DNA of 64,000 nucleotides from Smallanthus sonchifolius (GCA_023525975.1 CM042035.1:23353501-23417500), one strand, 5' to 3'. Positions 1-11,518 are shown, numbered from the stretch's first letter. Numbers and translations are program-made. The notes: generated by a model not told the origin, from the sequence alone.

Positions 1-950
1 ATGGAATCATAACTGGCATCTAACTCAACAAACATAAATTTCAATTTTCAAAACATACTCACGTGTTAAAAAGCAACAATTAGTATTTCTGTCCGATTAA
101 ACCCAAGCACTAACTTTCAAGCCCCCGTTACGTGTTCTAAATCCATTTTATACAACATATCAATCAATCTATGTGACTCACACTTAGAAGTTACAGCTCT
201 ACCTAATCCCGTCTCAAGGTCATGTTTAGGCACGGATTAAACCATATAGATTTACCCTACCACGTTAAACTACTATTTACAGGTTTTTAGAAATCAGATG
301 AAATCATGAATGAATGGATGATAATGAGCATAATAAGCAAAAGAACTTTCGTCTAGAGGCGTTTCAACCAAGTCACTATCCCGGAGGGTAACACATAGAC
401 TACATTCTATCAATGAAGCACATAAATCTTACTTAGGGGTGTATCCTCCAAGTCACTATCCCAAAGGGTAACACATAAGCAAAACTCAGTATAGCTCATA
501 AATTATGGAATAACATGGATTATGGAATGCGGGCGCCACCGAAACTCGGATTTATTCTCATAAAAAGAGAATGGTGTGCCATAAAAAAATTCAAAAACCT
601 TTAAATTTTAACTTAATCGTGGTACCTATCACCCTATATTGACAGTTTCAGTATTACCATTACTCTAAGATGAATACCCACAAGATATCATGATTTTATT
701 CCGTGATTAATCCTAAATAACACAAACAGGATATTTAAGCTTTATTAGTTAGCTGGGTCTACCAAAACATCACTAATTAGACACGTTTTCAATTATTTAA
801 TCTTTTAAACTCATAAATAGATCCAGTTCTACTATCATTTTCCAAATATATGCAATTATTTTCAAGAACATTTTTCAAATTTTTCAAATTTTTTTTTTTT
901 TAATTAATTTTTTTTTTTTATAAACAAGACAAACTAGCTAAACACTCACA

Positions 951-961
951 TCCCCACACTT
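951..961 (-). other. Internal polypurine-tract-like site, copy 1
   Basis: Element-strand sequence AAGTGTGGGGA, preceded by GACAATGTGTCTTTC. It is the counterpart of 41241-41251 in copy 2 and matches the core of the polypurine tract next to the 3' LTR of that copy. It lies nearly 1 kb before the LTR, so it is either a secondary plus-strand priming site or a relic of an older element end. Confidence 0.5.
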
Positions 962-1603
962 GAAAGACACATTGTCATCAATGTGAAGCAAAACACAACT
1001 AAAAAAAAATGCAAAAATAAAAAAAACAAAACAGAACAGGAAGCGACTTAGCTGGTAATGTAGATGCAATCTAGTATGCAGCTTCGTTCTTCCTTGTGTG
1101 CACCGTATAGCATTTCGGTCGCGGTTACACATCAGCTGTTGGGTTGCCTTTACAAGATAGTAATGGTAATCATCAAACCCGCCCGAATGGAGATTGAGTA
1201 CGGACAGAATGATAAAACCTGCAAAATAAACCTCATACAAACCCACAGCATTAAACTGACTCAAATAAAATATAGAGACTAGACAGACTCAAGAAAACTA
1301 AAAGACTCAAGATAGATAGATGCAGAGAAAACATACTCGACATGTGGCAAACACAAAGACATGAATACCACAGCAAGTTCGAACATCGGTCATAAACGGT
1401 TTCTAGTTTCCCATGGTCACGGTGGTCGGATGGTGGTAGGTGGGTGAATTAATGTGATGGATGATGGTGGTTAAAGGTGATGCTTCATGGTAGTGGTGGT
1501 ACGAAGGTAGGTGATGAATAGTGGTGGTGAGTGAAAACGGGGACAGAAACGGGTACGGGAAACCATGGGAAACAAAGGAAATAGGGTGACACCAGCAGTC
1601 CCT

Positions 1604-1727
1604 CGCGTACCGCGTAAGTCGAAGGGGATATTCTTCGCGTACCGCGAAGGCCAAAAAGTTAGGCCGGCCGAGACTTTTGTCTCTCGCGTACCGCGAGAGA
1701 TCTTCCTCTCGTTCTTCGCGTACCGCG
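1604..1727 (-). repeat. Internal cluster of four CGCG-TAC-CGCG hairpins, copy 1
   Basis: Four copies of an 11-nt core (two CGCG arms around a 3-nt loop) at 1604-1614, 1636-1646, 1685-1695 and 1717-1727. Flanking bases extend several arms, for example CTTCGCG/CGCGAAG at 1633-1649 and CTCTCGCG/CGCGAGAG at 1681-1699. The same motif occurs four times in each LTR of the family. Function unknown. Confidence 0.8.
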
Positions 1728-2020
1728 GGAGGGTGTCGTTGACAGAAAGTTTTTAAGTTTTTCCAATTTTTGTACTTAGAAAAAAATTTTGCCATTTAAG
1801 AAAAAATTTTCACCCAACTTCCTTAAAACCTTGTCCCAAGGATAAAAACACATGTAACCATACCTGGGGCTTCATTCCCGACGATTTTCCTTACCGAATC
1901 GAGCATGGATTCCTGCAAAACTTGACACAACCAAAACACAAACCGAAAAACAAAGAAAAAGACATGGACTCATACCAATGAACGCACACAAACTTTACAT
2001 CCCGGGCACTTGCCCATGAC

Positions 2021-5000
2021 TCAAGCAAGCCTATCAGGGGGCTTCTCCTTGATCCTAACCGGTACCGCCTTCATCCTGCGCGGCCTCCGGGTCCTCCATA
2101 CCTCTAGCAAACAACTACTACTCTCAAACATTAAACTCATATCACATGTAGCAATCCAGTCCTTCCACCACAACTTAAACCTACCCGGACCGAAGATAAC
2201 ATTGTTCAAATAACCGAGTGTACTGTCATCTTTACATATCCCCACACTTGGGGTTTGCTCCATCTTCAACTCTACCTCTCTCGACTCGCGGGTTCTCTTA
2301 CGTGGTGGCCTAGATCTAGGGGGATTAGAATTTGGGGTCGGTTTTTCAATTCTCCCCTCAGCACAAACAAGGGTGAGGACATGTGAAGGTTCAGGAATAG
2401 ATATTTTCAGCGGTATGGCTTCTTCACTCTCACCAGGATCATCATAGGGATCCTCCACGATATCTACTAACTTCCCCACACTTGGGGTTTTGCCCATGAC
2501 ATCTTCAAATTCAGCCATTATGTTCAGTGCATCATCGGGCATCTCATCATCACCGTAATCATCCGGCTCCCCTAACAACCTTTCTAACTCCAACGCCCAC
2601 TCAGATGGTTCTTCTATATTCGGGGCGGGTTCACCAACTTCTAACATCGGATCGGAGTCCCAATGGTGGTCTATGAAAGAGTCGAGCATGCACACGGAAT
2701 GGCTGTGCTCGCCAACATCCTTCCCGGACTCTACAGCATTGAATGTAAGGACCTCATCCCCCACACGAAGTGTGAGCTTCCCGTCAAAGACATCAATCAT
2801 CGCCTTTGCGGTCCGTAGGAACGGGCGCCCTAAGATGAGTGGGACCTTGTCATCCACCTCCATATCTAGAATCACAAAATCCACGGGGAAAACAAAATTG
2901 CCCACTTTCACTAATAGATTTTCCACTATTCCCCGTGGATACTTGACTGAGCGGTCAGCCAAGGAAATGCTCATGCGCGTTGGTTGTGGTTCACCTAGGT
3001 CCAGCTGCTTGTACAATGAATAGGGCATCAAATTGATGCTAGCACCTAGGTCGGCCAATGCGTGGTGTAATGGTAGGTTGCCCAACAAGCACGGGATCGT
3101 GAACCGACCCGAATCAGACAACTTTTCTGGCAAATGATTTTGCACCACTGCCGAGCATTGCTCACCAAGTGAGACTCCAGAGACCTCCTCAAGTTTCTTC
3201 TTGTTGGAAAGAAGGCCTTTTAAGAACTTGGCATATTTGGGCATATGCTGGAGGACCTCTACAAACGAGAGATTGACCTTGAGTTGTTTGAACATATCAA
3301 GGAAGTGACCGTATTCCTTAGCGTGTTTATGTGGCAACACACGTGCGGGATAAGGAATACGACTCAAGTCAATCTCGGGGGACTTCATCTCCACCCCCTT
3401 CTTCTTCTCCTGTGCCTTCTTGGTAGGCACCTCAACCACTATCTCCTCCTCCACCGGCTCTTCTTCTACTACTACCGGTGGGCTCTCATCCTCCTTCTCT
3501 ATCATGCTCCTCGTCGAAACAGCATTCGACTCGGTCTCTTTTAGCATCCTAGCATCGATCTCAGCAAATCGAGCTTCCCAGTCAATCTTGTTCACCTCCT
3601 CCACCGAGGGAATATTATGCTCCTTAGAGTGGGAGTCAACCTCTTCAACCACTTTACTCTCCACACTCTCAATAGACACGGCCATCACTGAAGCGTTCGG
3701 GCCCGTAGAAGGGCCTCCTTGTCTATCCTGTATGCTCCTAGCAATGTCTCCTACCGTGCGTTGCAAATCCTGGAACGCCGATTGCTGATTCTTCATCAAA
3801 GTGTCATGGCTATCCAGTCTTAGCCGAGCATCCTTGTTATTCTGCACCAGCTGGGCAAGCAACTGTGTCTGAGTCTCCATCATCTCCTCAATCCTTCGTG
3901 ACCCAACAGTGCTCCCAGAACTCGCTCCTTCTTCTGCTCCTCCATACTGTTGCTGACGACCAGTGAATCCAGATCTCCATCCCGAACCAAAAGTATTAGA
4001 ATTGTTGTAATTTCGGTTCTGGTATTGGTTGCCAGCATAGCTCACATGCTCTTGATTATTTACCGGGCAATCTCGGGTGTCGTGTCCTCCCCTGCACACC
4101 TGACACCTCAAAGCACTGAGCTTGAGCTCCTTTATCTCATTCGCCATCGAGGCGAGGGCAGCAGCCACGCTAGTATCAGGAGTGACCTGATGCACACCTC
4201 TAGGAGAAGAGGCGTGTGACCTAGCAGTAGGGATGGAATCCCTAACAGAACGTGGGTGCTGCTGTTCGGCTTGAGCGAAGCTCTCGAACATATCCTCGCA
4301 CTCCTCAGGCTCGAGTCTATCCATGATATGGCCTCCTGCAGCTGTGTTGAACATTTGCTGCGTCTCGAAGGTGAGGCCATTATAGAACTTCTCCACTAGT
4401 GCCCATTCGGGGAGACCGTGCTGGGGACATCGGCTCAACAGCGCGTTGAACCGCTCCCAGGCCATGTGGTAAGGCTCGTCGGGATCCATCCGAAACGAAT
4501 GGATCTGGTCCCGAAGGCGAGCGGCCCTGGAAGGTGGAAAGTATTTCTTGAAGAACTTGGCTTCGAGATCCTCCCATGTGGTGATAGAATTGTCGGGAAG
4601 AGTGTCGAGCCAAGTAGATGCACGCCCAGAAAGAGAGAATGGAAAGAGACGCAAGTAGATTGCGTCCTTAGATACACCCGTGATATTAAATGTATCACAT
4701 ATCCGCGCGAAGCGGGACAAATGTCCGGGTGCATCCTCATCCTCGAGGCCATGGAATTGAGTGGCATGAGTGATCGTACTCATGACATGTGATGGGATCT
4801 GCCAAGAATTGGTGTTCGGTATAGTGGGGCGTGTGATCGAAGATCTCGCGCCCGTGACCCCCTCACTGGCCCTCTGGTGTACTGTACGCCTCGCTGGAGG
4901 ATCAGCGTCGCCCATGATAGAAATTGGAACTGGGCTAGTAGAACGTACCTTAGATTTAACCAGCTCCTCTAAACGCTCCCGAAAGTCGCGGGTGCGCTCG

Positions 5001-5068
5001 TGAAGCTCTAGTTCGGGCTCTTGAAAAGCTGCAAAAGATGGTGATCCTTGCAAACGAGTATTGGGCAT
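2021..5068 (-). CDS. Gag-protease polyprotein of Athila-like retrotransposon, copy 1
   Basis: An intact ORF of 1015 residues from the Met at 5068 (MPNTRLQGSPSF). An upstream in-frame ATG at 5122 would add 18 hydrophobic residues; I prefer 5068 because the extension looks like translated leader. Seen: a retrotransposon Gag capsid-like domain at about residues 110-245 (WLDTLP, KFFKKYFPP), a CCHC zinc knuckle of the CX2CX3HX4C form at about 322-334, a glutamine/serine-rich linker with a likely coiled coil (about 390-440), an acidic/lysine-rich stretch (about 525-560), and a retropepsin-type aspartic protease with DLGAS near 673 and ILGRPFL near 745. The C-terminus is basic and arginine-rich. Gag packages element RNA in virus-like particles and the protease matures Gag. 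The ORF ends without RT or integrase. It is closely similar to the copy 2 protein, with most differences in the acidic C-terminal third. The spread of changes without a stop suggests past selection, but activity is not shown. Confidence 0.9.
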   Translation of the reverse strand: MPNTRLQGSPSFAAFQEPELELHERTRDFRERLEELVKSKVRSTSPVPISIMGDADPPARRTVHQRASEGVTGARSSITRPTIPNTNSWQIPSHVMSTITHATQFHGLEDEDAPGHLSRFARICDTFNITGVSKDAIYLRLFPFSLSGRASTWLDTLPDNSITTWEDLEAKFFKKYFPPSRAARLRDQIHSFRMDPDEPYHMAWERFNALLSRCPQHGLPEWALVEKFYNGLTFETQQMFNTAAGGHIMDRLEPEECEDMFESFAQAEQQHPRSVRDSIPTARSHASSPRGVHQVTPDTSVAAALASMANEIKELKLSALRCQVCRGGHDTRDCPVNNQEHVSYAGNQYQNRNYNNSNTFGSGWRSGFTGRQQQYGGAEEGASSGSTVGSRRIEEMMETQTQLLAQLVQNNKDARLRLDSHDTLMKNQQSAFQDLQRTVGDIARSIQDRQGGPSTGPNASVMAVSIESVESKVVEEVDSHSKEHNIPSVEEVNKIDWEARFAEIDARMLKETESNAVSTRSMIEKEDESPPVVVEEEPVEEEIVVEVPTKKAQEKKKGVEMKSPEIDLSRIPYPARVLPHKHAKEYGHFLDMFKQLKVNLSFVEVLQHMPKYAKFLKGLLSNKKKLEEVSGVSLGEQCSAVVQNHLPEKLSDSGRFTIPCLLGNLPLHHALADLGASINLMPYSLYKQLDLGEPQPTRMSISLADRSVKYPRGIVENLLVKVGNFVFPVDFVILDMEVDDKVPLILGRPFLRTAKAMIDVFDGKLTLRVGDEVLTFNAVESGKDVGEHSHSVCMLDSFIDHHWDSDPMLEVGEPAPNIEEPSEWALELERLLGEPDDYGDDEMPDDALNIMAEFEDVMGKTPSVGKLVDIVEDPYDDPGESEEAIPLKISIPEPSHVLTLVCAEGRIEKPTPNSNPPRSRPPRKRTRESREVELKMEQTPSVGICKDDSTLGYLNNVIFGPGRFKLWWKDWIATCDMSLMFESSSCLLEVWRTRRPRRMKAVPVRIKEKPPDRLA
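2239..2249 (-). other. Polypurine-tract-like motif inside the ORF, copy 1 (distal)
   Basis: Element-strand AAGTGTGGGGA preceded by CCCC, inside the Gag-protease ORF where it encodes part of TPSVGIC. A second coding copy is at 2473-2483 (TPSVGKL). Both are conserved in copy 2. Confidence 0.45.
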
Positions 5069-5204
5069 AAACAGAAAGACTCTAAGAAGGAAACAGAATA
5101 AAGACTCACAAGTAGCACACAAGACTTAAAAGAAAACAAAAGACTCAAATAAACCAAAAATCAAACAAAGAACTAGTCAAAGCTAATATTGCTATTGCCA
5201 AGTG
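5069..5204 (-). other. Leader between PBS and Gag ORF, copy 1
   Basis: Short untranslated leader. On the element strand it is T-rich and carries several GAGTCTT repeats, as in copy 2 (37025-37160). It may hold packaging or dimerisation signals; this is inference only. Confidence 0.5.
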
Positions 5205-5222
5205 TCCCCGGCAACGGCGCCA
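5205..5222 (-). other. Primer-binding site, copy 1
   Basis: Element-strand TGGCGCCGTTGCCGGGGA, starting 6 nt inside the 5' LTR end. This 18-mer is the PBS typical of plant Athila/Tat elements, where a host tRNA 3' end primes minus-strand DNA synthesis. I did not verify the tRNA identity. Confidence 0.9.
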
Positions 5223-5228
5223 AAAACT

Positions 5229-6884
5229 TGATGTCGTCCAGACGGTCTATAAAAACTATCAAATAAAACCTAATCTAGACTCTCTAGCTTTAAATTTATA
5301 AAACCTAGACTCGACCTAAAACTAGACCACACAACCGGCAAGTGTACCGATCAATGCAATATAGCCTAACGAAGTCCGGATATCGAACCCAAAAGACACT
5401 GAATAACTAAATTAGACTCTAACTAGGACTTAATATGATTAATTGATTGGGGGGTTTACTACACTAAAGATTAACTAAGAATGCAATAAACTAAGGACAA
5501 TTCAAGCTATCAAGAGTAAACTAAAGATGAAATCAAGAATGGAGAGGTCACTACCTAGGTCGGAATCCTATGTGTAAAGCTCAACTTCTATCGGTTTTGG
5601 AACTAGGTTGGATCTGGGTTTCTAAAGATATAACACCTAAAAGATATCTAGTGGATTCCCGATCACTCTCGGTCTCGGGATGTGACCAGAAGACAACCTA
5701 AGGATATTAACTCACCAGATGATCGGATCACCTCTCGGGTATTTCCTACTATGACAAGTACCCTAATAAACGGATTACCTCTCAGTCTCACCGCTTACCA
5801 TACACTCAAGGAATGCATGGGGTAGTTCTAGAATGGATACTATGATTCGGATAGCAACTATCACTAGACACCTAATACCAACTTCCTCTCAGACAGCTGA
5901 CACTCGGATTCCTAATGACGAAGACTAAACGACTAATTCTCACCTCTCGGGTATTGAACTAGGACACACATTCACTTCTAATCAGTAATTAACTAGGTTT
6001 TCTATGGCTACTACGTCTAGACACCACTCTAACTCACAAACCCTAAAGTCTATAAACCAGAAACGAAGACCAAACTGGCAGACAACCACAATCAACGCAG
6101 AAAAGCATAATCAACCACATAATCAGAATTAAACATGCACTAACATCACACATAAACAAACTCAAACCTTTACTAAATCATAAATCCAACATTCAAATCC
6201 AAAAACCGAATAAAAATCGAAACTTTAACACATAATCATCATATTGACCTAGGTAGATCAAGGATCTAGCCTAGAATCATACTAAGAACATCTACACAGA
6301 AGCAAATAGCAAGATCCATAGGTTCAAAACATAAAATCAAAGATAAAAATCAAGTCTTTAAAACCTAGAACGTATAACTACGAACCCGGAATCCAAAGCT
6401 TTAATCTTTAAGCTTCAATTGACTTCCAAACTCCCAAAATCGCCTCTTTTCTTCCCTGGAACGGCTTAGAATCGAACTCCCTCATAATGGCCGTTTAAAT
6501 CTTTTTAATTTAGAAAATTAGGGTTTTGCGGAAAACGGCCCTCTCGCGTACCGCGAGAGAATGTTTACTGGATCCTCGCGTACCGCGAGGACCAAAATAG
6601 TCGGGCGGATTCCTGGAGTTTCCCGCGTACCGCGAGAATTATTACACTCGTCTCTCGCGTACCGCGAGAGACCTAAATTTCAGAAAATTGTCTTTTTATC
6701 TTTGGACTTTTCCGGGCTTCGTTTCTTCGCTCGTTTTCTTCACGTATTCTTCATTAATATTCCCTGGCTCCTACAAATAAGACCAACGACTCAAATGTAC
6801 ATAAAATTGACTCAAAACTAATATAAAACTACTTAGAACACATTAAAACAAAGGAATAAAGACGTGTGCTTTCGCACCCTATCA
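5229..6884 (-). repeat. 5' LTR of retrotransposon copy 1
   Basis: 1656 bp, bounded by TGAT...ATCA on the element strand, the same length as both LTRs of copy 2 but with scattered substitutions. It carries the four-hairpin cluster. The LTR should supply the Pol II promoter and polyadenylation signal; I could not place a TATA box or poly(A) site with confidence. It abuts 5S spacer sequence at 6885. Confidence 0.93.
6541..6672 (-). repeat. LTR hairpin cluster, copy 1
   Basis: Four stem-loops with CGCG arms around a 3-nt TAC loop (GTA on the element strand): 6541-6559 (8-bp stem), 6574-6590 (7-bp stem), about 6620-6639 (imperfect), and 6650-6672 (10-bp perfect stem). Same order and spacing as in the LTRs of copy 2. 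Confidence 0.85.
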
Positions 6885-6937
6885 ATAATAATCAACGGAT
6901 GACGTTATTTAGAGTAAAAAAAAAATAAATTAAAAAA

Positions 6938-7057
6938 GGGGTTGCAACACGAGGACTTCCCAGGGGGTCACCAATCCTAGTACTACTCTCGCCCAAGCAC
7001 GCTTAACTGCGGAGTTCTGATGGGATCCGGTGCTTTAGTGCTGGTATGATCGCAACC
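6938..7057 (-). rRNA. 5S rRNA: 5S rRNA
   Basis: First gene after retrotransposon copy 1; divergent edge unit with T85. Only 53 bp of its 3' spacer remains before the LTR. Confidence 0.95.
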
Positions 7058-7445
7058 GAAATAACTCTTTCATTCTATTACTTTATCCCCTTCCACACAT
7101 GACTCATTTTTACTTGCATTCTCCTCTTGCGCGCGCGTTCCGCCTTACGTCAACACGTGCGTCACCCGCCGGCGAGTGTTTAGTTCTTATACTTCCTTGT
7201 ACAAAACATATTCCCACGCTCACCCGGGGCGTAAGAATAATTGACTAGTATATGAAGACACACGTGTTCCACTCGACGTCTAAACGTGTGTCTCCCGCGA
7301 TCGGGCGTTCCCCGACACGGACCCGCGCGCCCGAGTCTTTACATACGTTGACCGTTTTTTGATAAAAACTCGTTACGCCCACGTCCGCTTGCATAATAAT
7401 CAACGGATGACGTTATTTAGAGTAAAAAAAAAATAAATTAAAAAA

Positions 7446-7565
7446 GGGGTTGCAACACGAGGACTTCCCAGGGGGTCACCAATCCTAGTACTACTCTCGC
7501 CCAAGCACGCTTAACTGCGGAGTTCTGATGGGATCCGGTGCTTTAGTGCTGGTATGATCGCAACC
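7446..7565 (-). rRNA. 5S rRNA: 5S rRNA
   Basis: Divergent edge unit with T85; the spacer to its right carries GACTATTATATG, shared with 52721 and 60355. Confidence 0.95.
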
Positions 7566-7952
7566 GAAATAACTCTTTCATTCTATTACTTTATCCCCTT
7601 CCACACATGACTCATTTTTACGTGCATTCTCCTCTTGCGCGCGCGTTCCGCCTTACGTCAACACGTGCGTCACCCGCCGGCGAGCGTTTAGTTCTTATAC
7701 TTCCTTGTACAAAACATATTCCCACGCTCACCCGGGGCGTAAGAATAATTGACTATTATATGAAGACACACGTGTTCCACTCGACGTCTAAACGTGTGTC
7801 TCCCGCGATCGGGCGTTCCCCGACACGGACCCGCGCGCCCGAGTCTTTACGTACGTTGACCGTTTTTTGATAAAAACTCGTTACGCCCACGTCCGCTTGC
7901 ATAATAATCAACGGATGACGTTATTTAGAGTAAAAAAAAATAAATTAAAAAA

Positions 7953-8072
7953 GGGGTTGCAACACGAGGACTTCCCAGGAGGTCACCAATCCTAGTACTA
8001 CTCTCGCCCAAACACGCTTAACTGCGGAGTTCTTATGGGATCCGGTGCTTTAGTGCTGGTATGATCGCAACC
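7953..8072 (-). rRNA. 5S rRNA: 5S rRNA, edge variant
   Basis: Edge class: T85, C39 to A, C93 to T, plus a private C61 to T in the A box region. Function of this copy is doubtful. Confidence 0.93.
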
Positions 8073-8462
8073 GAAATAACTCTTTCATTCTATTACTTTA
8101 TCCCCTTCCACACATGACTCATTTTTACTTGCATTCTCCTCTTGCGCGCGCGTTCCGCCTTACGTCAACACGTGCGTCACCCGCCGGCGAGCGTTTAGTT
8201 CTTATACTTCCTTGTACAAAACATATTCCCACGCTCACTCGGGGCGTAAGAATAATTGACTAGTATATGAAGACACACGTGTTCCACTCGACGTCTAAAC
8301 GTGTGTCTCCCGCGATCGGGCGTTCCCCGACACGGACCCGCGCGCCCGAGTCTTTACGTACGTTGACCGTTTTTTGACAAAAACTTGTTACGCCCACGCC
8401 CGCTTGCAAAATAATCAACGGGTGACATTGTTTTGAGTAAAAAAAAATAATTACTTAAAAAA

Positions 8463-8581
8463 GGGGTTGCAACACGAGGACTTCCCACGGGTCACCCATC
8501 CTAGTACTACTCTCGCCCAAGCACGCTTAACTGCGGAGTTCTGATGGGATCCGGTGCTTTAGTGCTGGTATAATCGCAACC
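8463..8581 (-). pseudogene. 5S rRNA: 5S rRNA with 1-nt deletion
   Basis: 119 nt: one base is lost in the C-run near positions 91-95 (plus strand CCCACGGGTC), and C10 is T. The same changes recur at 61373. Probably a non-functional or low-function copy. Confidence 0.85.
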
Positions 8582-8968
8582 GAAATAACTCTTCCATTCT
8601 ATTACTTTATCCCCTTCCACACATGACACATTTTTACTTGCATTCTCCTCTTGCGCGCGCGTTCCGCCTTACGTCAACACGTGCGTCACCCGCCGGCGAG
8701 CGTTTAGTTCTTATACTTCCTTGTACAAAACATATTCCCACGCTCACCCGAGGCGTAAGAATAATTGACTAGTATATGAAGACACACGTGTTCCACTCGA
8801 CGTCTAACCGTGTGTCTCCCGCGATCGGGCGTTCCCCGACACGGACCCGCGCGCCCGAGTCTTTACGTACGTTAACCGTTTTTTGACAAAAACTCGTTAC
8901 GCCCACGTCCGCTTGCATAATAATCAACGGATGACGTTGTTTAGAGTAAAAAAAAATAAATTAAAAAA

Positions 8969-9088
8969 GGGGTTGCAACACAAGGACTTCCCAGGGGGTC
9001 ACCCATCCTAGTACTACTCTGGCCCAAGCACGCTTAACTGCGGAGTTCTGATGGGATCCGGTGCATTAGTGCTGGTATGATCGCAACC
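8969..9088 (-). rRNA. 5S rRNA: 5S rRNA, R class
   Basis: R class: A24 to T, C107 to T; private G68 to C in the intermediate element region. Confidence 0.93.
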
Positions 9089-9479
9089 GAAATAACTCTT
9101 TCAGTCTATTACTTTATCCCCTTCCACACATGACTCATTTTTACTTGCATTCTCCTCTTGCGCGCGCGTTCCGCCTTACGTCAACACGTGCGTCACCCGT
9201 CAGCGAGCGTTTAGTTCTTATACTTCCTTGTACAAAACATATTCCCACGCTCACCCGGGGCGTAAGAATAATTGACTAGAATATGAAGACACACGTGTTC
9301 CACTCGACGTCTAAACGTGTGTCTCCCGAGATCGGGCGTTCCCCGACACGGACCCGCGCGCCCGAGTCTTTACGTACGTTGACCGTTTTTTGACAAAAAA
9401 CTTGTTACGCCCACGCCCGCTTGCAAAATAATCAACGGGTGACGTTGTTTTGAGTAAAAAAAAATAATTACTTAAAAAA

Positions 9480-9599
9480 GGGGTTGCAACACGAGGACTT
9501 CCCAGGGGGTCACCCATCCTAGTACTACTCTCGCCCAAGCACGCTTAACTGCGGAGTTCTGATGGGATCCGGTGCTTTAGTGCTGGTATGATCGCAACC
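9480..9599 (-). rRNA. 5S rRNA: 5S rRNA
   Basis: A class; starts the first A-B-X trimer. Confidence 0.96.
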
Positions 9600-9988
9600 G
9601 AAGTAACTCTTTCAGTCTATTACTTTATCCCCTTCCACACATGACTCATTTTTAATTGCATTCTCCTCTTGCGCGCGCGTTCCGCCTTACGTCAACACGT
9701 GCGTCACCCGCCGGCGAGCGTTTAGTTCTTATACTTCCTTGTACAAAACATATTCCCACGCTCACCCGGGGCGTAAGAATAATTGACTAGTATATGAAGA
9801 CACACGTGTTCCACTCGACGTCTAAACGTGTGTCTCCCGCGATCGGGCGTTCCCCGACACGGACCCGCGCGCCCGAGTCTTTACGTACGTTGACCGTTTT
9901 TGACAAAAACTTGTTACGCCCACGCCCGCTTGCAAAATAATCAACGGGTGACGTTGTTTTGAGTAAAAAAAAATAATTACTTAAAAAA

Positions 9989-10108
9989 GGGGTTGCAACA
10001 CGAGGACTTCCCAGGGGGTCACCAATCCTAGTACTACTCTCGCCCAAGCACGCTTAACTGCGGAGTTCTGATGGGATCCGGTGCTTTAGTGCTGGTATGA
10101 TCGCAACC
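9989..10108 (-). rRNA. 5S rRNA: 5S rRNA, T85
   Basis: B class, second unit of the A-B-X trimer. Confidence 0.95.
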
Positions 10109-10498
10109 GAAATAACTCTTTCATTCTATTACTTTATCCCCTTCCACACATGACTCATTTTTACTTGCATTCTCCTCTTGCGCGCGCGTTCCGCCTTACG
10201 TCAACACGTGCGTCATCCGCCGGCGAGCGTTTAGTTCTTATACTTCCTTGTACAAAACATATTCCCACGCTCACCCGGGGCGTAAGAATAATTGACTAGT
10301 ATATGAAGACACACGTGTTCCACTCGACGTCTAAACGTGTGTCTCCCGCGATCGGGCGTTCCCCGACACGGACCCGCGCGCCCGAGTTTTTACGTACGTT
10401 GACCGTTTTTTGACAAAAAACTTGTTACGCCCACGCCCGCTTGCAAAATAATCAACGGGTGACGTTGTTTTGGGTAAAAAAAATAATTACTTAAAAAA

Positions 10499-10618
10499 GG
10501 GGTTGCAACACGAGGACTTCCCAGGGGGTCACACATCCTAGTACTACTCTCGCCCAAGCACGCTTAACTGCGGAGTTCTGATGGGATCCGGTGCTTTAGT
10601 GCTGGTATGATCGCAACC
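10499..10618 (-). rRNA. 5S rRNA: 5S rRNA, X class
   Basis: X class: G86 to T in the C box (plus strand TCACACATCC). Confidence 0.94.
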
Positions 10619-11009
10619 GAAATAACTCTTCCATTCTATTACTTTATCCCCTTCCACACATGACTCATTTTTACTTGCATTCTCCTCTTGCGCGAGCGTT
10701 CCGCCTTACGTCAACACGTGCGTCACCCGCCGGCGAGCGTTTAGTTCTTATACTTCCTTGTACAAAACATATTCCCACGCTCACCCGAGGCGTAAGAATA
10801 ATTGACTAGTATATGAAGACACACGTGTTCCACTCGACGTCTAACCGTGTGTCTCCCGCGATCGGGCGTTCCCCGACACGGACCCGCGCGCCCGAGTCTT
10901 TACGTACGTTGACCGTTTTTTGACAAAAAACTTGTTACGCCCACGCCCGCTTGCAAAATAATCAACGGGTGACGTTGTTTTGAGTAAAAAAAAATAATTA
11001 CTTAAAAAA

Positions 11010-11129
11010 GGGGTTTCAACACGAGGACTTCCCAGGGGGTCACCCATCCTAGTACTACTCTCGCCCAAGCACGCTTAACTGCGGAGTTCTGATGGGATCC
11101 GGTGCTTTAGTGCTGGTATGATCGCAACC
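11010..11129 (-). rRNA. 5S rRNA: 5S rRNA
   Basis: A class with C114 to A (plus strand GGGTTTCAAC), which breaks a pair in the terminal stem. Confidence 0.94.
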
Positions 11130-11518
11130 GAAGTAACTCTTTCAGTCTATTACTTTATCCCCTTCCACACATGACTCATTTTTAATTGCATTCTCCTCTT
11201 GCGCGCGCGTTCCGCCTTACGTCAACACGTGCGTCACCCGCCGGCGAGCGTTTAGTTCTTATACTTCCTTGTACAAAACATATTCCCACGCTCACCCGGG
11301 GCGTAAGAATAATTGACTAGTATATGAAGACACACGTGTTCCACTCGACGTCTAAACGTGTGTCTCCCGCGATCGGGCGTTCCCCGACACGGACCCGCGC
11401 GCCCGAGTCTTTACGTACGTTGACCGTTTTTGACAAAAACTTGTTACGCCCACGCCCGCTTGCAAAATAATCAACGGGTGACGTTGTTTTGAGTAAAAAA
11501 AAATAATTACTTAAAAAA

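Larger units (their letters stand above)
1..2020 (-). other. 3' noncoding internal region of retrotransposon copy 1
   Basis: About 2 kb between the Gag-protease stop and the unseen 3' LTR, with no conserved ORF. It holds, in element order: a short stem-loop just after the stop codon (about 2001-2018), four CGCG-TAC-CGCG hairpin cores (1604-1614, 1636-1646, 1685-1695, 1717-1727), a GGT/GTGGT-rich stretch (about 1410-1560, ACC-rich on the element strand), a polypurine-tract-like site (951-961), and two imperfect copies of a short repeat containing CCAAGTCACTATCCC (near 368-400 and 448-480). In autonomous Athila elements the RT-integrase region would be expected here or just upstream; it is absent. 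Confidence 0.7.
1..6884 (-). mobile_element. Non-autonomous Athila-like LTR retrotransposon, copy 1 (3' end outside window)
   Basis: Read on the minus strand the order is 5' LTR (5229-6884), primer-binding site (5205-5222), leader, one Gag-protease ORF (2021-5068) and about 2 kb of noncoding 3' sequence running to base 1. Aligned with copy 2, base 1 lies about 45 bp before the 3' LTR, so the polypurine tract and 3' LTR are just off the window. No reverse transcriptase, RNase H or integrase motif is present in any frame. The right flank (from 6885) is 5S spacer sequence, so the element sits in the 5S array; the matching target duplication on the left cannot be seen. It differs from copy 2 by scattered substitutions and small indels, so it is an independent insertion of the same family. 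Confidence 0.93.

Noticed and set aside
938..1264. 108-aa ORF in the 3' noncoding region of copy 1
   Set aside because: The copy 2 counterpart (40937-41155) is frameshifted and shorter; no recognisable domain, so coding is unlikely.
3245..4792. Opposite-strand and shifted ORFs over the Gag-protease gene
   Set aside because: Shadows of the real frame with no domains; the same applies at 37226-39988.
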